From Rubrobacter xylanophilus DSM 9941 (GTDB lineage Bacteria > Actinomycetota > Rubrobacteria > Rubrobacterales > Rubrobacteraceae), in contig NC_008148.1 of NCBI RefSeq assembly GCF_000014185.1, positions 1,054,001-1,118,000 on the forward strand: a stretch of 64,000 bases of DNA. Direction: 5' to 3'. Shown piece by piece: positions 8,650-16,825 of the stretch. Below the pieces are notes generated by a model, which made no database searches, was not told where the DNA came from, and worked only from the letters and a program-made list of their open reading frames with translations. Made by a program: the position numbers and the translations under genes. The first letter of the stretch is position 1, and every line of letters starts with the position of its first letter.

Positions 8650-9342
8650 TCAGCCGGTCTCCCGGGCGCCCCGGCGCTCGGGCTCCCAGTGCTGGACCGC
8701 CCGGCGGACGTGCTCGGCCATGAGCCGCTCGGCGTCCGGGGCGCGCCCCTCGTCTACGGCGGCCAGGATCTCGCGGTGCTCGGCGACGTCCTCGGCCTGC
8801 CAGTCGGAGACGGCGTACCGGCGGGAGAGCAGCCTCCTCCCGACCTCGACGAGCCACAGCGACTCGAGCACCCGCACGAGCTCCTCGTTGCCGGTGGCGC
8901 GCGCGAGCGCGAGGTGGAAGTCGCGGCTGGCGTCGTGCGCCTCGATGCCGCTTGAGGCCCGCTCCTCGCGCTCGATGGCCGCCCGCATGGCCTCCAGGTC
9001 GCGCCCGCTCCGCCGCTCCGCGGCGAGCCCCGCGATGCCGGGCTCGAGGATGGCCCGCACCTCCAGGCGCCGCAGCACGGCGTCGAGGCCGAGGTCGGCG
9101 ACCCGGAAGCCGCGGTTTGAGATCTGGTCCACGAGCCCCTCGCCCGCTAGCCGCCGCAGCGCCTCCCGCACGGGGGTGCGCGAGATCCCGAACCGCTCCG
9201 CAAGCTCCACCTGCCCGAGCCGCGCCCCCGGCGCGAGCTCCCCGCTCAGGACGAGGTCCCGGATCCTGCGGTACGCAAGATCCACCACGGAGTCCACCCG
9301 GATCGGGTCGCTCCCCTTCGGCCCGCGCGAGACGGCATCCAT
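8650..9342 (-). CDS. GntR-family regulator with FCD domain, regulator of the divergent catabolic operon
   Basis: A 230-residue GntR regulator of the FadR/VanR branch. Residues about 20-85 form the winged helix, with the recognition helix in FGISRTPVREALRRLAGEG. Residues about 95-220 form the all-helical FCD ligand-binding domain, with the metal-site pattern D-x3-H (EAHDASRDFHLALA) and the later AEHREILAAVDEG block. FCD regulators usually bind a pathway intermediate or carboxylate and are derepressed by it. It is transcribed away from the ten-gene catabolic operon at 9456-21079. A TTGAAT-N17-TATTAT promoter ends six bases before the ATG, giving a leaderless message, and its -35 box lies in an operator-like palindrome, so autoregulation is likely. 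Confidence 0.9.
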   Translation of the reverse strand: MDAVSRGPKGSDPIRVDSVVDLAYRRIRDLVLSGELAPGARLGQVELAERFGISRTPVREALRRLAGEGLVDQISNRGFRVADLGLDAVLRRLEVRAILEPGIAGLAAERRSGRDLEAMRAAIEREERASSGIEAHDASRDFHLALARATGNEELVRVLESLWLVEVGRRLLSRRYAVSDWQAEDVAEHREILAAVDEGRAPDAERLMAEHVRRAVQHWEPERRGARETG

Positions 9343-9348
9343 AGGCCG

Positions 9349-9377
9349 ATAATACGCCGTGTGGATACATTATTCAA
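9349..9377 (-). promoter_or_regulatory. Promoter of the GntR gene (leaderless)
   Basis: On the minus strand, -35 TTGAAT (9372-9377) and -10 TATTAT (9349-9354) are separated by 17 bases. The -10 box ends six bases before the ATG at 9342, so transcription should start at or next to the start codon. The -35 box overlaps operator 1. Confidence 0.75.
9362..9376. promoter_or_regulatory. Operator 1 for the GntR regulator
   Basis: TGGATACATTATTCA, an imperfect palindrome of the form TGGATA-N3-TATCCA with one mismatch. Its mirror copy is operator 2. It overlaps the -35 box of the GntR promoter. Confidence 0.75.
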
Positions 9378-9393
9378 TGAACGCGGCGGGGCC

Positions 9394-9422
9394 TTGACGC
9401 GCCGCCGGAATTTGGATAATGT
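9394..9422 (+). promoter_or_regulatory. Promoter of the ten-gene catabolic operon
   Basis: TTGACG (9394-9399) and TAATGT (9417-9422) with a 17-base spacer on the plus strand. The -10 box lies wholly inside operator 2, so a bound regulator would block RNA polymerase. Confidence 0.75.
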
Positions 9423-9427
9423 ATCCA
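9413..9427. promoter_or_regulatory. Operator 2 for the GntR regulator
   Basis: TGGATAATGTATCCA, a perfect palindrome with six-base arms and a three-base centre. Its centre is 51 bases from the centre of operator 1, close to five helical turns, so both sites face the same side of the DNA. Confidence 0.8.
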
Positions 9428-9455
9428 TTCCAGAGAGACCGAAGGATTGCTTGGG

Positions 9456-10343
9456 GTGAGCGACATGGGCTTTACAGAGGCGATAGAGGCCGGGTACGGG
9501 GTGAGGGTGTTGCACGGCGGGGAGCCCAGGTGGGGCCGGCGGGAGGGGGAGGAGATCCTGCTGGAGAGCGGGGAGCGCATCCCGGAGGCGGGGGCGCGGT
9601 ATCTCGCGCCGGCGGAGCCGACGAAGATCATCGCGGTGCACCTCACCTACCGGAGCCGGGTCGAGGAGTACGGGGCGCGCGTACCGCCCGAGCCCTCGTA
9701 CTTCCTCAAGCCGCCGACGGCGCTCAACGGGCACCGGGGGGTGGTGCGGTGGCCGGCGGGGACGCGCTTTCTCAACTACGAGGGAGAGCTCGCGGTCATC
9801 GTCGGGCGCCGGATGAAGGGCGTGGGCATGGAGGAGGCGCTCTCCTGCGTCGCCGGCTACACCTGCGCCAACGACGTGGGGCTGCACGACTTCCGGCACG
9901 CCGACCGCGGGTCGATGCTGCGGGTGAAGGGGCAGGACGGCTTTCTGCCGCTCGGGCCCGAGGTGGTGCCCGCCTCGCGGTTCGACCCCGAGGACTTCGC
10001 GCTGCGCACCTACCTCAACGGCGAGGTCGTGCAGGAGGGCGGGGCGGAAGACCTGCTCTTCGGCGTAGCCTACCAGCTCGCCGACCTGTGCCGCCTCATC
10101 ACGCTCGAGCCCGGCGACGTGGTGCTCACCGGTACGCCGGCCAACTCCCGGCCCATGCGGCCCGGCGACGTGGTGGAGGTCGAGATAGAGGGCATAGGCC
10201 GGCTCTCCAACACCGTCGAGGAGTGGGAGGTGGACCTCTCCGGCCCCGGCGAGCGGCCCGAGGTCTCGGCCAGCACGCTGCACGTCGCGCTCGCCGTCCC
10301 CGAGGACGAGGCCGAGCGGCTGGCGGCGGGGGAGGCGCGGTGA
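9456..10343 (+). CDS. Fumarylacetoacetate hydrolase-family enzyme (HpaG/OPET-decarboxylase-like)
   Basis: A 295-residue FAH-superfamily enzyme, first gene of the catabolic operon. The metal ligands are visible as E-x-E (Glu109 and Glu111 in NYEGELAVIVGRR) and Asp140 (CANDVGLHD), and the C-terminal LITLEPGDVVLTGTPAN block is typical. Members act on dicarboxylic meta-cleavage products: HpaG-type isomerases and decarboxylases, fumarylpyruvate hydrolases and related enzymes. With the extradiol dioxygenase and aldehyde dehydrogenase downstream, a lower meta-cleavage step is the most likely role. GTG at 9456 is nine bases after GAAGGA; TTG 9447 and ATG 9465 are in-frame alternatives. Its stop overlaps the next gene's start as GTGA. 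Confidence 0.85.
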   Translation: MSDMGFTEAIEAGYGVRVLHGGEPRWGRREGEEILLESGERIPEAGARYLAPAEPTKIIAVHLTYRSRVEEYGARVPPEPSYFLKPPTALNGHRGVVRWPAGTRFLNYEGELAVIVGRRMKGVGMEEALSCVAGYTCANDVGLHDFRHADRGSMLRVKGQDGFLPLGPEVVPASRFDPEDFALRTYLNGEVVQEGGAEDLLFGVAYQLADLCRLITLEPGDVVLTGTPANSRPMRPGDVVEVEIEGIGRLSNTVEEWEVDLSGPGERPEVSASTLHVALAVPEDEAERLAAGEAR

Positions 10344-11056
10344 GGGACGGGCGGCCCGCGCTCGTCCGGCAGCACGAGAGGATGACCCCGCCGGGGCTTC
10401 TGGCCGCTTGGCTGCGCGAGCGGGGCATCCCGTTCGAGGTCGTGCCGTCGTGGGACGGGGCCCCCGCGCCGGACCCTTTGCGCTACCGGTTCGTGGCCTC
10501 GCTCGGCTCCCCGTACGGGCCGAACGACACTCACGAGCCCGCCGTCGCCGAGGAGCTCAGGCTCATCGAGCGGGCGGTGGAGGAGGGGGTGCCGGTCCTG
10601 GGGCTCTGCTTCGGGGGCGAGGCCCTCTCGGCGGTGCTCGGGGGGAGGGTGGAGCGCGCGCCGGTGCCCGAGCTGGGCTGGCGCGAGATCGAGACCGACG
10701 ACCCGGAGGCCGTCCCGCCCGGCCCGTGGCTGGAGTGGCACTACGAGCGCTTCGCCACGCCGCCCGGGGCCGTCGAGCTGGCGCGCACCCCGGACGCGGT
10801 GCAGGCGTTCCGGTACGGGCCGCACCTCGGCGTGCAGTTCCACCCGGAGAGCACCGTGGAGATCGTCTCGGAGTGGGCGAGGGCCGACGCGGAGCGGCTG
10901 GCGAGGCTCGGCGTCGAGGACTGGCGGGCGCTGCTCGAGGCGCCGCCCGGGCGGCGGGAGGCGGCGAGGGCCGCCGCGTTCAGGCTCTTCGACGCGTTCC
11001 TTGCGAGAGGGGAGAGGGAGCCGGCGAAAGGCGCCGGCGGAAAGGAGAGAAAGTGA
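10340..11056 (+). CDS. Class I glutamine amidotransferase-like protein (gamma-glutamyl hydrolase candidate)
   Basis: A 238-residue class I GATase fold with a complete triad: nucleophile Cys90 in VLGLCFGGEAL, and His168 and Glu170 in GVQFHPES. Stand-alone members include PuuD, which hydrolyses gamma-glutamyl amides, and TdnT/AtdA2 of aniline degradation. It directly precedes a glutamine-synthetase-like gene with a GTGA overlap. This pairing, with no biosynthetic partner, suggests gamma-glutamylation and deglutamylation of an amine rather than amino-group transfer. The exact reaction is inference. Start GTG at 10340 is set by overlap with the FAH gene stop. Confidence 0.8.
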   Translation: MRDGRPALVRQHERMTPPGLLAAWLRERGIPFEVVPSWDGAPAPDPLRYRFVASLGSPYGPNDTHEPAVAEELRLIERAVEEGVPVLGLCFGGEALSAVLGGRVERAPVPELGWREIETDDPEAVPPGPWLEWHYERFATPPGAVELARTPDAVQAFRYGPHLGVQFHPESTVEIVSEWARADAERLARLGVEDWRALLEAPPGRREAARAAAFRLFDAFLARGEREPAKGAGGKERK

Positions 11057-12387
11057 TCGAGCAGAGAAGACCGGCGGTCCTTCCGCCCGAGCTCTCGGAC
11101 GGCTCCGTCACGTCGGTGCGGGTGCTGTACGCCGACCTGCACGGCGTGGCGCGCGGCAAGGACGTGCCCATCGGCGAGTTCGAGCGCGCCGTCGAGCACG
11201 GGCTGGCGTTCTGCTCGGCGATCATGGGCACCGACCTGCGGCACACCCCCGTGGTGGGCGGGGAGGAGGGCTACCCGGACCTCGTGGCCTACCCCGACCT
11301 CTCGACCATGACGCTCGTGCCCTGGGAGCCCGGGGTGGCGTGCTGCCTCGCCGACCTGCGGCCGGTCGGGGACCACGCGCCGCCCGCCGACCCCAGGGGG
11401 GCGGTGCGCCGGGCGGTCGCGGCCTTCGAGGAGCTGGGGCTCTCGCCCGTGGTGGGGCCGGAGCTCGAGTTCTTCCTGTGCGAGCGCGACCCGGCGGGCG
11501 GCGTGCGCCGCTACGTGGACAACCTCAGCATGGTCTACACCGTGGGGCCGCAGGCCGACCCGCGGGGGATAGTGCGCGAGATCGCGGAGATGCTCTCGGG
11601 GATGGGCCTCGGGGCCTTCGCCGCCAACCACGAGTTCATGAACTCGCAGTACGAGATCAATTTGCACCACGCGGACGCCCTCGCCGCCGCCGACCGGGCC
11701 TTCCGGCTCAAGTGCGCGGTGAAGGACGTGGCCGCGATGCGGGGGCTCGTCGCCACCTTCATGGGCAAGCCGTTCAACGACCAGGGCGGCTCGGGCTTCC
11801 ACATCCACTTCTCGCTCGAGCGCGGGGGCGAGAACGCCTTCGCCGGGGGCGAAGAAGGAGGCGTCACCGGCCTCCTGAGGCACTTCGTGGCGGGCGTGCT
11901 CGAGCACGCCTCCGGGCTCATGGCGTTCCTCAACCCGACCATAAACGCCTACCGGCGCCTGGTGCCCGACTCGCTCGCGCCGACCCACGCCAACTGGGGC
12001 TGGGACAACCGCACCGCGTTCGTGCGCATCCCGCCCGAGCGCGGCGGGGCCACGCGGGTCGAGGTGCGCGTGGGCGACGGGAGCGCCAACCCGTACCTGG
12101 CGACCGCGGCGACCCTCTTCGCCGGGCTGCACGGGGTGCGCGAGCGGCTGCCGCTCGGCCCGCCGGTGGGGGGCGACGCCTACGCGCTCGCGGGCGAGAA
12201 GGCGGGGCCGCCGCTCCCGGCCACGCTCGAGGAGGCGCTGGACGCGCTGGAGGCCGACGAGGTGCTGCGCGGGGCGATGGGGGAGCAGATCGTGGGCACC
12301 TTCCTCGCGCTCAAGAGGTACGAGGCAGAGCGGCACCGCACGTGGGTCTCGGACTGGGAGATCTCCGAGTACCTGCACCACCTGTAG
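11053..12387 (+). CDS. Glutamine synthetase-like gamma-glutamyl amine ligase
   Basis: A 444-residue GS-superfamily enzyme. Signatures in order: VGPELEFFLCERDP (glutamate and metal site), GSGFHIHFSLERGG (ATP/glutamate loop), NPTINAYRRLVPDSLAP, NRTAFVRIP and RVEVRVGDGSANPYLATAATL. It lacks the C-terminal adenylylation loop typical of GlnA-I. Length and context fit PuuA, IpuC or TdnQ/AtdA1-type ligases that join glutamate to an amine using ATP. The start is GTG at 11053, behind AAAGGAGAG and overlapping the amidotransferase stop (GTGA). The physiological amine is unknown; the neighbouring oxygenases suggest an aromatic one. A plain nitrogen-assimilation GlnA is unlikely in this context. Confidence 0.85.
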   Translation: MIEQRRPAVLPPELSDGSVTSVRVLYADLHGVARGKDVPIGEFERAVEHGLAFCSAIMGTDLRHTPVVGGEEGYPDLVAYPDLSTMTLVPWEPGVACCLADLRPVGDHAPPADPRGAVRRAVAAFEELGLSPVVGPELEFFLCERDPAGGVRRYVDNLSMVYTVGPQADPRGIVREIAEMLSGMGLGAFAANHEFMNSQYEINLHHADALAAADRAFRLKCAVKDVAAMRGLVATFMGKPFNDQGGSGFHIHFSLERGGENAFAGGEEGGVTGLLRHFVAGVLEHASGLMAFLNPTINAYRRLVPDSLAPTHANWGWDNRTAFVRIPPERGGATRVEVRVGDGSANPYLATAATLFAGLHGVRERLPLGPPVGGDAYALAGEKAGPPLPATLEEALDALEADEVLRGAMGEQIVGTFLALKRYEAERHRTWVSDWEISEYLHHL

Positions 12388-12400
12388 TAGGAGGAGGAAG

Positions 12401-13645
12401 ATGACGCAGATCAGGGAGACCGTCCCGCTCGAGGAGATAGACCTCTCCGACCCCGACGCCTTCGTCGAGCGGGTCCCGCACGAGTGGTTCCGCACGCTGC
12501 GCCGGGAGGCGCCCGTCTTCTTCAACCCCGAGCCCGACGGCCCCGGCTTCTGGGTCGTAAGCCGCTACGAGGACATCCGGGAGGTGCACCGCCGCTGGGA
12601 CATCTACTCCTCCGAGATCGGGGGCACCTCGCTCGAGGACCTGGAGCCCGACCAGATCGAGGCGCGCAAGTCCATGATAGACCTCGACCCGCCGCGCCAC
12701 GACGAGATCCGGCGCCTCATCAGGGGCCGCTTCTCGCCGCGGGCGGTGAAGGAGTGGGAGGACCAGGTGCGCGAGGTCGCCCGCAGGGTGATCGAGGAGG
12801 CGCTGCCCAAGGGCGAGTTCGACTTCGTGCGCGAGATCTCCTCGGAGATCCCGATGCAGATCTTCGCGGACATCCTCGGCGTCCCGCAGGAGGAGCGGCG
12901 CTACATCATCGAGATCGGGGACCACCTGCTCGGCAACCAGGACCCGGAGTTCGCCCGGCCCCCGGAGAAGCCCGAGCACCGGCTGCTGCCGTTCTCCAGC
13001 CCGGCGGCGCTGGAGCTCTTCAGGATCGGGCGGGCGCTCGCCGCGGAGCGGCGCCGCAACCCCAGGGACGACATCATCACCCAGATGGCCTTCGGCGGGC
13101 TCACCCAGCGCGAGTTCGACGTGAACTTCGTGCTGCTGGCCACCGCCGGGAACGAGACGACGAGGCACACCATCACCCACGGCCTGCTGGCGCTCATCGA
13201 GAACCCCGACCAGCTCGAGCGCCTCAGGCGCGACCCCTCCCTCTACCCCTCGGCCGCCGAGGAGATGCTGCGCTGGGCGACCCCCGTGCACCACTTCCGG
13301 CGCACCACCACGCGGGAGACGGAGCTGGCGGGGACGAGGATACCGGCCGGCGCCAAGGTGACGACCTGGTTTACCTCCGGCAACCGCGACGAGACGGTCT
13401 TCGAAAGGGCGGACGCCTTCGACGTCGGCAGGGAGCCGAGCCGGCACCGGGGGCACATGACCTTCGGCCCCGGCGGCAAGCACTTCTGCCTCGGGGCGCA
13501 CCTGGCGCGCATGGAGGTGCGGGTGACGTTCGAGGAGCTGATCCCGCGCCTGAGGTCCGTCGAGCTCGCCGGGCCGGTGGACCGGCTGCGCTCCAACTTC
13601 TTCAACGGCATAAAGCGGATGCCCGTCAGGGTGGAGGCAGCGTGA
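12401..13645 (+). CDS. Cytochrome P450 monooxygenase
   Basis: A soluble bacterial P450 of 414 residues. The heme-thiolate loop is FGPGGKHFCLGAHLARME with Cys363 as ligand. The I-helix oxygen-activation motif is A249-G-N-E-T-T254 and the K-helix ExxR is Glu288-Arg291. Bacterial class I P450s need separate ferredoxin and reductase partners; none is present in the operon, so electrons must come from elsewhere. Position between an amine ligase and an extradiol dioxygenase suggests ring hydroxylation of the substrate or of its gamma-glutamyl amide, toward a catechol. ATG follows a strong GGAGGAGG site. The 13-base gap before it is the only untouched junction in the operon. Confidence 0.95.
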   Translation: MTQIRETVPLEEIDLSDPDAFVERVPHEWFRTLRREAPVFFNPEPDGPGFWVVSRYEDIREVHRRWDIYSSEIGGTSLEDLEPDQIEARKSMIDLDPPRHDEIRRLIRGRFSPRAVKEWEDQVREVARRVIEEALPKGEFDFVREISSEIPMQIFADILGVPQEERRYIIEIGDHLLGNQDPEFARPPEKPEHRLLPFSSPAALELFRIGRALAAERRRNPRDDIITQMAFGGLTQREFDVNFVLLATAGNETTRHTITHGLLALIENPDQLERLRRDPSLYPSAAEEMLRWATPVHHFRRTTTRETELAGTRIPAGAKVTTWFTSGNRDETVFERADAFDVGREPSRHRGHMTFGPGGKHFCLGAHLARMEVRVTFEELIPRLRSVELAGPVDRLRSNFFNGIKRMPVRVEAA

Positions 13646-14565
13646 TCTCGCTGCGGCGCATAGACCACGTGAGCCTGCGGGTCCGCGACGTGGAGGAGGC
13701 CAGCCGCCGCTGGTCGGCGCAGTTCGGCCTCGCCGTGCGCGAGCGGGACGGGCGCCGCGCCCGCCTCGCCTGCGACGACGAGCCGTACTGCCTCGAGCTA
13801 CTGGCCGCCGAGGCCCCCGGCGTCGAGCACGTCGCCTACGAGCTGCGCCGCTCCTGCACCCTCGAGGAGGCGGGGCGGCACTTCGAGGGGCTCGGCGTCC
13901 CCTACGAGGAGCACGCCGGCGGCCTGCGCGTCGCCGACCCGGACGGCAACCGGGTGCTCGTGCTCCCCTACCGGGAGCCCCGGGAGAGGTGGGTCTCGCA
14001 CGCGCGGGCGGCCACGGACCAGATCGTGGGCCACCCCCGCAGGCTCGGGCACGTCAACTTCCTCACCGGCAGGCTCTCCGAGGGCGTGGAGTTCTACACC
14101 CGGGCGCTCGGGATGCGGATCACCGACTGGCTCGGCGAAGGGGGCGTGTGGTTCCACATAAACGCCGACCACCACGTCATGGCGCTCGTGGACAAGGGCT
14201 ATCCCCACTTCCACCACCTCGCCTTCGACGTCGTGGACATCGGGCAGATGCGCGTCGCGCTCGACCACCTCGGGCGGCACGGGCGCTGGCTCGGCTGGGG
14301 GCCGGTGCGCCACGGCATCGGCGGCAACATCGCCTCCTACGTGCGCATCGTCGAGGAGGAGTGCTTCGTCGAGCTCTACTGCGACATGGAGCAGCTCGAG
14401 GCCGACCACGAGGTGCGCCGCTGGCCGGACAACCGCTTCTCCTCCAACACCTGGGGCCCCCTGCCGCCCCGCTCCTACTTCCGCTTCGACGAGGCGGCGG
14501 TCGCCTCCGAGCGCGAGAGCCTGGAGATGCTAGGTCACCCCCTTAAAGAGGAGGTCTCCAGTTGA
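13642..14565 (+). CDS. Type I extradiol (catechol 2,3-type) dioxygenase
   Basis: A 307-residue two-domain vicinal-oxygen-chelate enzyme. The C-terminal domain holds the Fe(II)/Mn(II) triad: His137 (RRLGHVNFLTG), His192 (PHFHHLAFDV) and Glu244 (CFVELYCD), which correspond to H155/H214/E267 of homoprotocatechuate 2,3-dioxygenase. The tail block NTWGPLPPRSYFRFD is also characteristic of that branch. It cleaves a catechol next to the diol to give a yellow semialdehyde. The GTG start at 13642 overlaps the P450 stop (GTGA). The aldehyde dehydrogenase two genes downstream and the FAH-family enzyme are natural next steps. The exact catechol is unknown. Confidence 0.88.
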   Translation: MISLRRIDHVSLRVRDVEEASRRWSAQFGLAVRERDGRRARLACDDEPYCLELLAAEAPGVEHVAYELRRSCTLEEAGRHFEGLGVPYEEHAGGLRVADPDGNRVLVLPYREPRERWVSHARAATDQIVGHPRRLGHVNFLTGRLSEGVEFYTRALGMRITDWLGEGGVWFHINADHHVMALVDKGYPHFHHLAFDVVDIGQMRVALDHLGRHGRWLGWGPVRHGIGGNIASYVRIVEEECFVELYCDMEQLEADHEVRRWPDNRFSSNTWGPLPPRSYFRFDEAAVASERESLEMLGHPLKEEVSS

Positions 14566-15362
14566 GCCTCAAAGGTTACACCGTCCCGCGCACCAGCACC
14601 GGGAAGGCGAGCCTCGTCCCGCCGCCGCCGTGGCACTACGTCGGCGACTTCCTCGTCGTGGACTACTGGGCCGAGCCCGAGGCCGTGCGCGCCGTCCTGC
14701 CGGAGGGGCTCGAGCCGCACCCCGACCCCGGGAGGTGCGCCGCCGTCTTCGCCGACTGGCAGTCGTGCTCCGAGGGCGGCGAGGAGCTCTTGGACCCGAT
14801 CCGCTCCCACTACCGCGAGTTCTTCATCGTGGTGAACGCCCTCTTCGAGGGCGAGGAGGTCACCACCTGCCCGTTCATCTGGGTGGACCAGGACTTCGCG
14901 CTGGCGCGCGGCTGGATCCAGGGCTTCCCCAAGAAGCTCGGCTCGATCTGGATGACCCGCACCTTCGGCCTCGACGTCCCCGCCGACCCCGGTCTGAGGC
15001 CCGGCGGGCGCCACGGCGCGACCTGCTCCGCCCGCGGGCGCGCCATCGCCGAGACGACCCTCACCATCGAGGGCGAGGCCGCGGAGGGGCCGCGCCACAA
15101 CGCCCCGCCCATCGTCAACGTGCGCCACTTCCCCCGCCTGGCCGCCGGCCGCCACGACGACCCGCAGGTGCACGAGCTGGTGCGCGCCGTGAGCCGGGAC
15201 CGCGCGATCTCGAAGGTCTACGCCGGGCCGGCCACCCTCACCCTGCACCCGGCGCCCGGCGAGGAGCACGACTCTCTAGCCCCCGTGAAGATAGACCGCG
15301 GCTACCGCTTCACCTTCGGCTACACCGTGGACGACCTCGAGACGGTGAAGGAGCTGGCGTGA
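14562..15362 (+). CDS. Acetoacetate decarboxylase-family enzyme
   Basis: A 266-residue member of the ADC fold. The catalytic lysine pair is visible as Lys124-Lys125 in QGFPKKLGSIW, equivalent to the Schiff-base and pKa-tuning lysines of acetoacetate decarboxylase. The ADC-like superfamily also includes enzymes that act on other oxo-acids, and some members are dehydratases or aldolases. In this operon it probably handles an oxo-acid from ring cleavage; that is inference. The start is TTG at 14562 behind GAGGAGG, with a TTGA overlap to the dioxygenase stop. The rarer TTG start may lower its dose. Confidence 0.8.
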   Translation: MSLKGYTVPRTSTGKASLVPPPPWHYVGDFLVVDYWAEPEAVRAVLPEGLEPHPDPGRCAAVFADWQSCSEGGEELLDPIRSHYREFFIVVNALFEGEEVTTCPFIWVDQDFALARGWIQGFPKKLGSIWMTRTFGLDVPADPGLRPGGRHGATCSARGRAIAETTLTIEGEAAEGPRHNAPPIVNVRHFPRLAAGRHDDPQVHELVRAVSRDRAISKVYAGPATLTLHPAPGEEHDSLAPVKIDRGYRFTFGYTVDDLETVKELA

Positions 15363-16825
15363 CGACGGCCGCCGAGCGCGTCCGGGTCGCGGGCGTCGAG
15401 GTCTCGCCCGACCACTTTATCGGGGGGGAGCGGGTCGCGAGCCCCCGCCGCTTCGAGGACATCTCCCCGATCACGAACGAGCCCATCGCCGAGGTCTCGC
15501 GCGCCGGGGAGGCCGAGGTGGACGCGGCCGTGCGCGCCGCCCGCGACGCCTTCCCGGGGTGGGCGGCCTTGGGCCCCGCGGGCCGCGCCCCCTACCTGCA
15601 CCGCCTCGCCGACCTCATAGACGCCAACGTCGAGCGGCTCGCGGCGGTCGAGTGCATGGACATGGCGATGCTCCTGCGCTCGCTGCGGGCGCGCGTCATC
15701 CGCCGCGGCGCCCGCAACTACCGCGCCTACGCCGACCTCGCCGCCTCCTACGAGGAGCGCGACTGGCGCTCGCAGGGCACCTGGAACCGGGTGCAGCGGA
15801 TGCCCGCCGGGCCCGCGGCGATCATCACACCCTGGAACGCGCCGTTCATGCTCTCCACCTGGAAGACCGCCCCGGCGCTCGCCGCCGGCTGCACCGTCGT
15901 CCTCAAGCCCGCCGAGTGGTCGCCGCTCTCCTGCTCGCTGCTCGCCGACCTCGTCGCGGAGGCCGGCTTCCCGCCCGGAGTCTTCAACGTCGTGCAGGGG
16001 ATCGGCGAGGAGGCGGGGGCGGCGCTGGTGGCGCACCCGCTCTTGCGGCGCGTCTCGTTCACCGGCTCGCCGGAGACGGGGCGCTCCATAGGGGTGGCCG
16101 CCGCGAAGAACCTCGTCCCGTTCACCGCCGAGCTCGGCGGCAAGGGACCCCTGATCGTCTTCGAGGACGCCGACCTCGACGCCGCCGCGCGCAGGGCCGC
16201 CGGCCAGTACGACGACGCCGGGCAGGTCTGCCTCGCCGGGACGCGCCTGCTCGTGCAGGAGTCCGTGGCGGAGGAGTTCCTGGAGCTCTTCCACCGCTAC
16301 GCCGACGAGCACGTCCTCGGCGACCCGCGCAGCGAGCACACCACCGTCTCGCCCCTCATCCACCCCGACCACCTCCGGCGCGTCGAGGGCTTCGTCGAGC
16401 GCGCCCGCCGGGAGGGGCACCGGGTGCTGCGCGGCGGGCGGCGCTCGCCCGCGGGGCCGCTCTTCTACCAGCCCACCCTCATCGAGCCGCTCTCGAACGA
16501 CGCCGAGATCGTCCAGCGCGAGGTCTTCGGCCCCGTCCTCACCCTCCAGACCTTCGCCGACGAGGAGGAGGCGGTCTCCTTGGCCAACTCCACCGAGTAC
16601 GGGCTCTCCGGGATCGTCTACACCTCCTCCATGGGGCGCGCGGACCGCGTCGGGCGGGCGGTGCGCGCGGGCGTGGTGTGGGTGAACACTTTCCTGGTGC
16701 GCGACCTCACCGCGCCCTTCGGCGGGATGGGCATCTCCGGCATCGGGCGCGAGGGCGGCGACTACGCGCTGGACTTCTACTCCGACCTGAAGACCCTCCA
16801 GATCCTGGAGGGCAGCACGCGATGA
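15359..16825 (+). CDS. NAD(P)-dependent aldehyde dehydrogenase (ring-cleavage semialdehyde candidate)
   Basis: A 488-residue aldehyde dehydrogenase. Catalytic Cys291 is in DDAGQVCLAGTRL and general base Glu258 in FTAELGGKGP. The cofactor loop IITPWNAPFMLSTWKTAPAL and the C-terminal NTFLVRDLTAPFGGMGISGIG are intact. It resembles HpaE and XylG, which oxidise 2-hydroxymuconic semialdehydes from extradiol cleavage, so it should follow the dioxygenase encoded two genes upstream. The GTG start at 15359 overlaps the ADC-like gene stop (GTGA). Other aldehydes cannot be excluded. Confidence 0.88.
   Translation: MTTAAERVRVAGVEVSPDHFIGGERVASPRRFEDISPITNEPIAEVSRAGEAEVDAAVRAARDAFPGWAALGPAGRAPYLHRLADLIDANVERLAAVECMDMAMLLRSLRARVIRRGARNYRAYADLAASYEERDWRSQGTWNRVQRMPAGPAAIITPWNAPFMLSTWKTAPALAAGCTVVLKPAEWSPLSCSLLADLVAEAGFPPGVFNVVQGIGEEAGAALVAHPLLRRVSFTGSPETGRSIGVAAAKNLVPFTAELGGKGPLIVFEDADLDAAARRAAGQYDDAGQVCLAGTRLLVQESVAEEFLELFHRYADEHVLGDPRSEHTTVSPLIHPDHLRRVEGFVERARREGHRVLRGGRRSPAGPLFYQPTLIEPLSNDAEIVQREVFGPVLTLQTFADEEEAVSLANSTEYGLSGIVYTSSMGRADRVGRAVRAGVVWVNTFLVRDLTAPFGGMGISGIGREGGDYALDFYSDLKTLQILEGSTR

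Noticed and set aside
11053-12387. The GS-like gene as housekeeping glnA
   Set aside because: It lies in a catabolic operon after an amidotransferase, has the short PuuA/TdnQ-like length and lacks the adenylylation loop region. A gamma-glutamyl amine ligase fits better.
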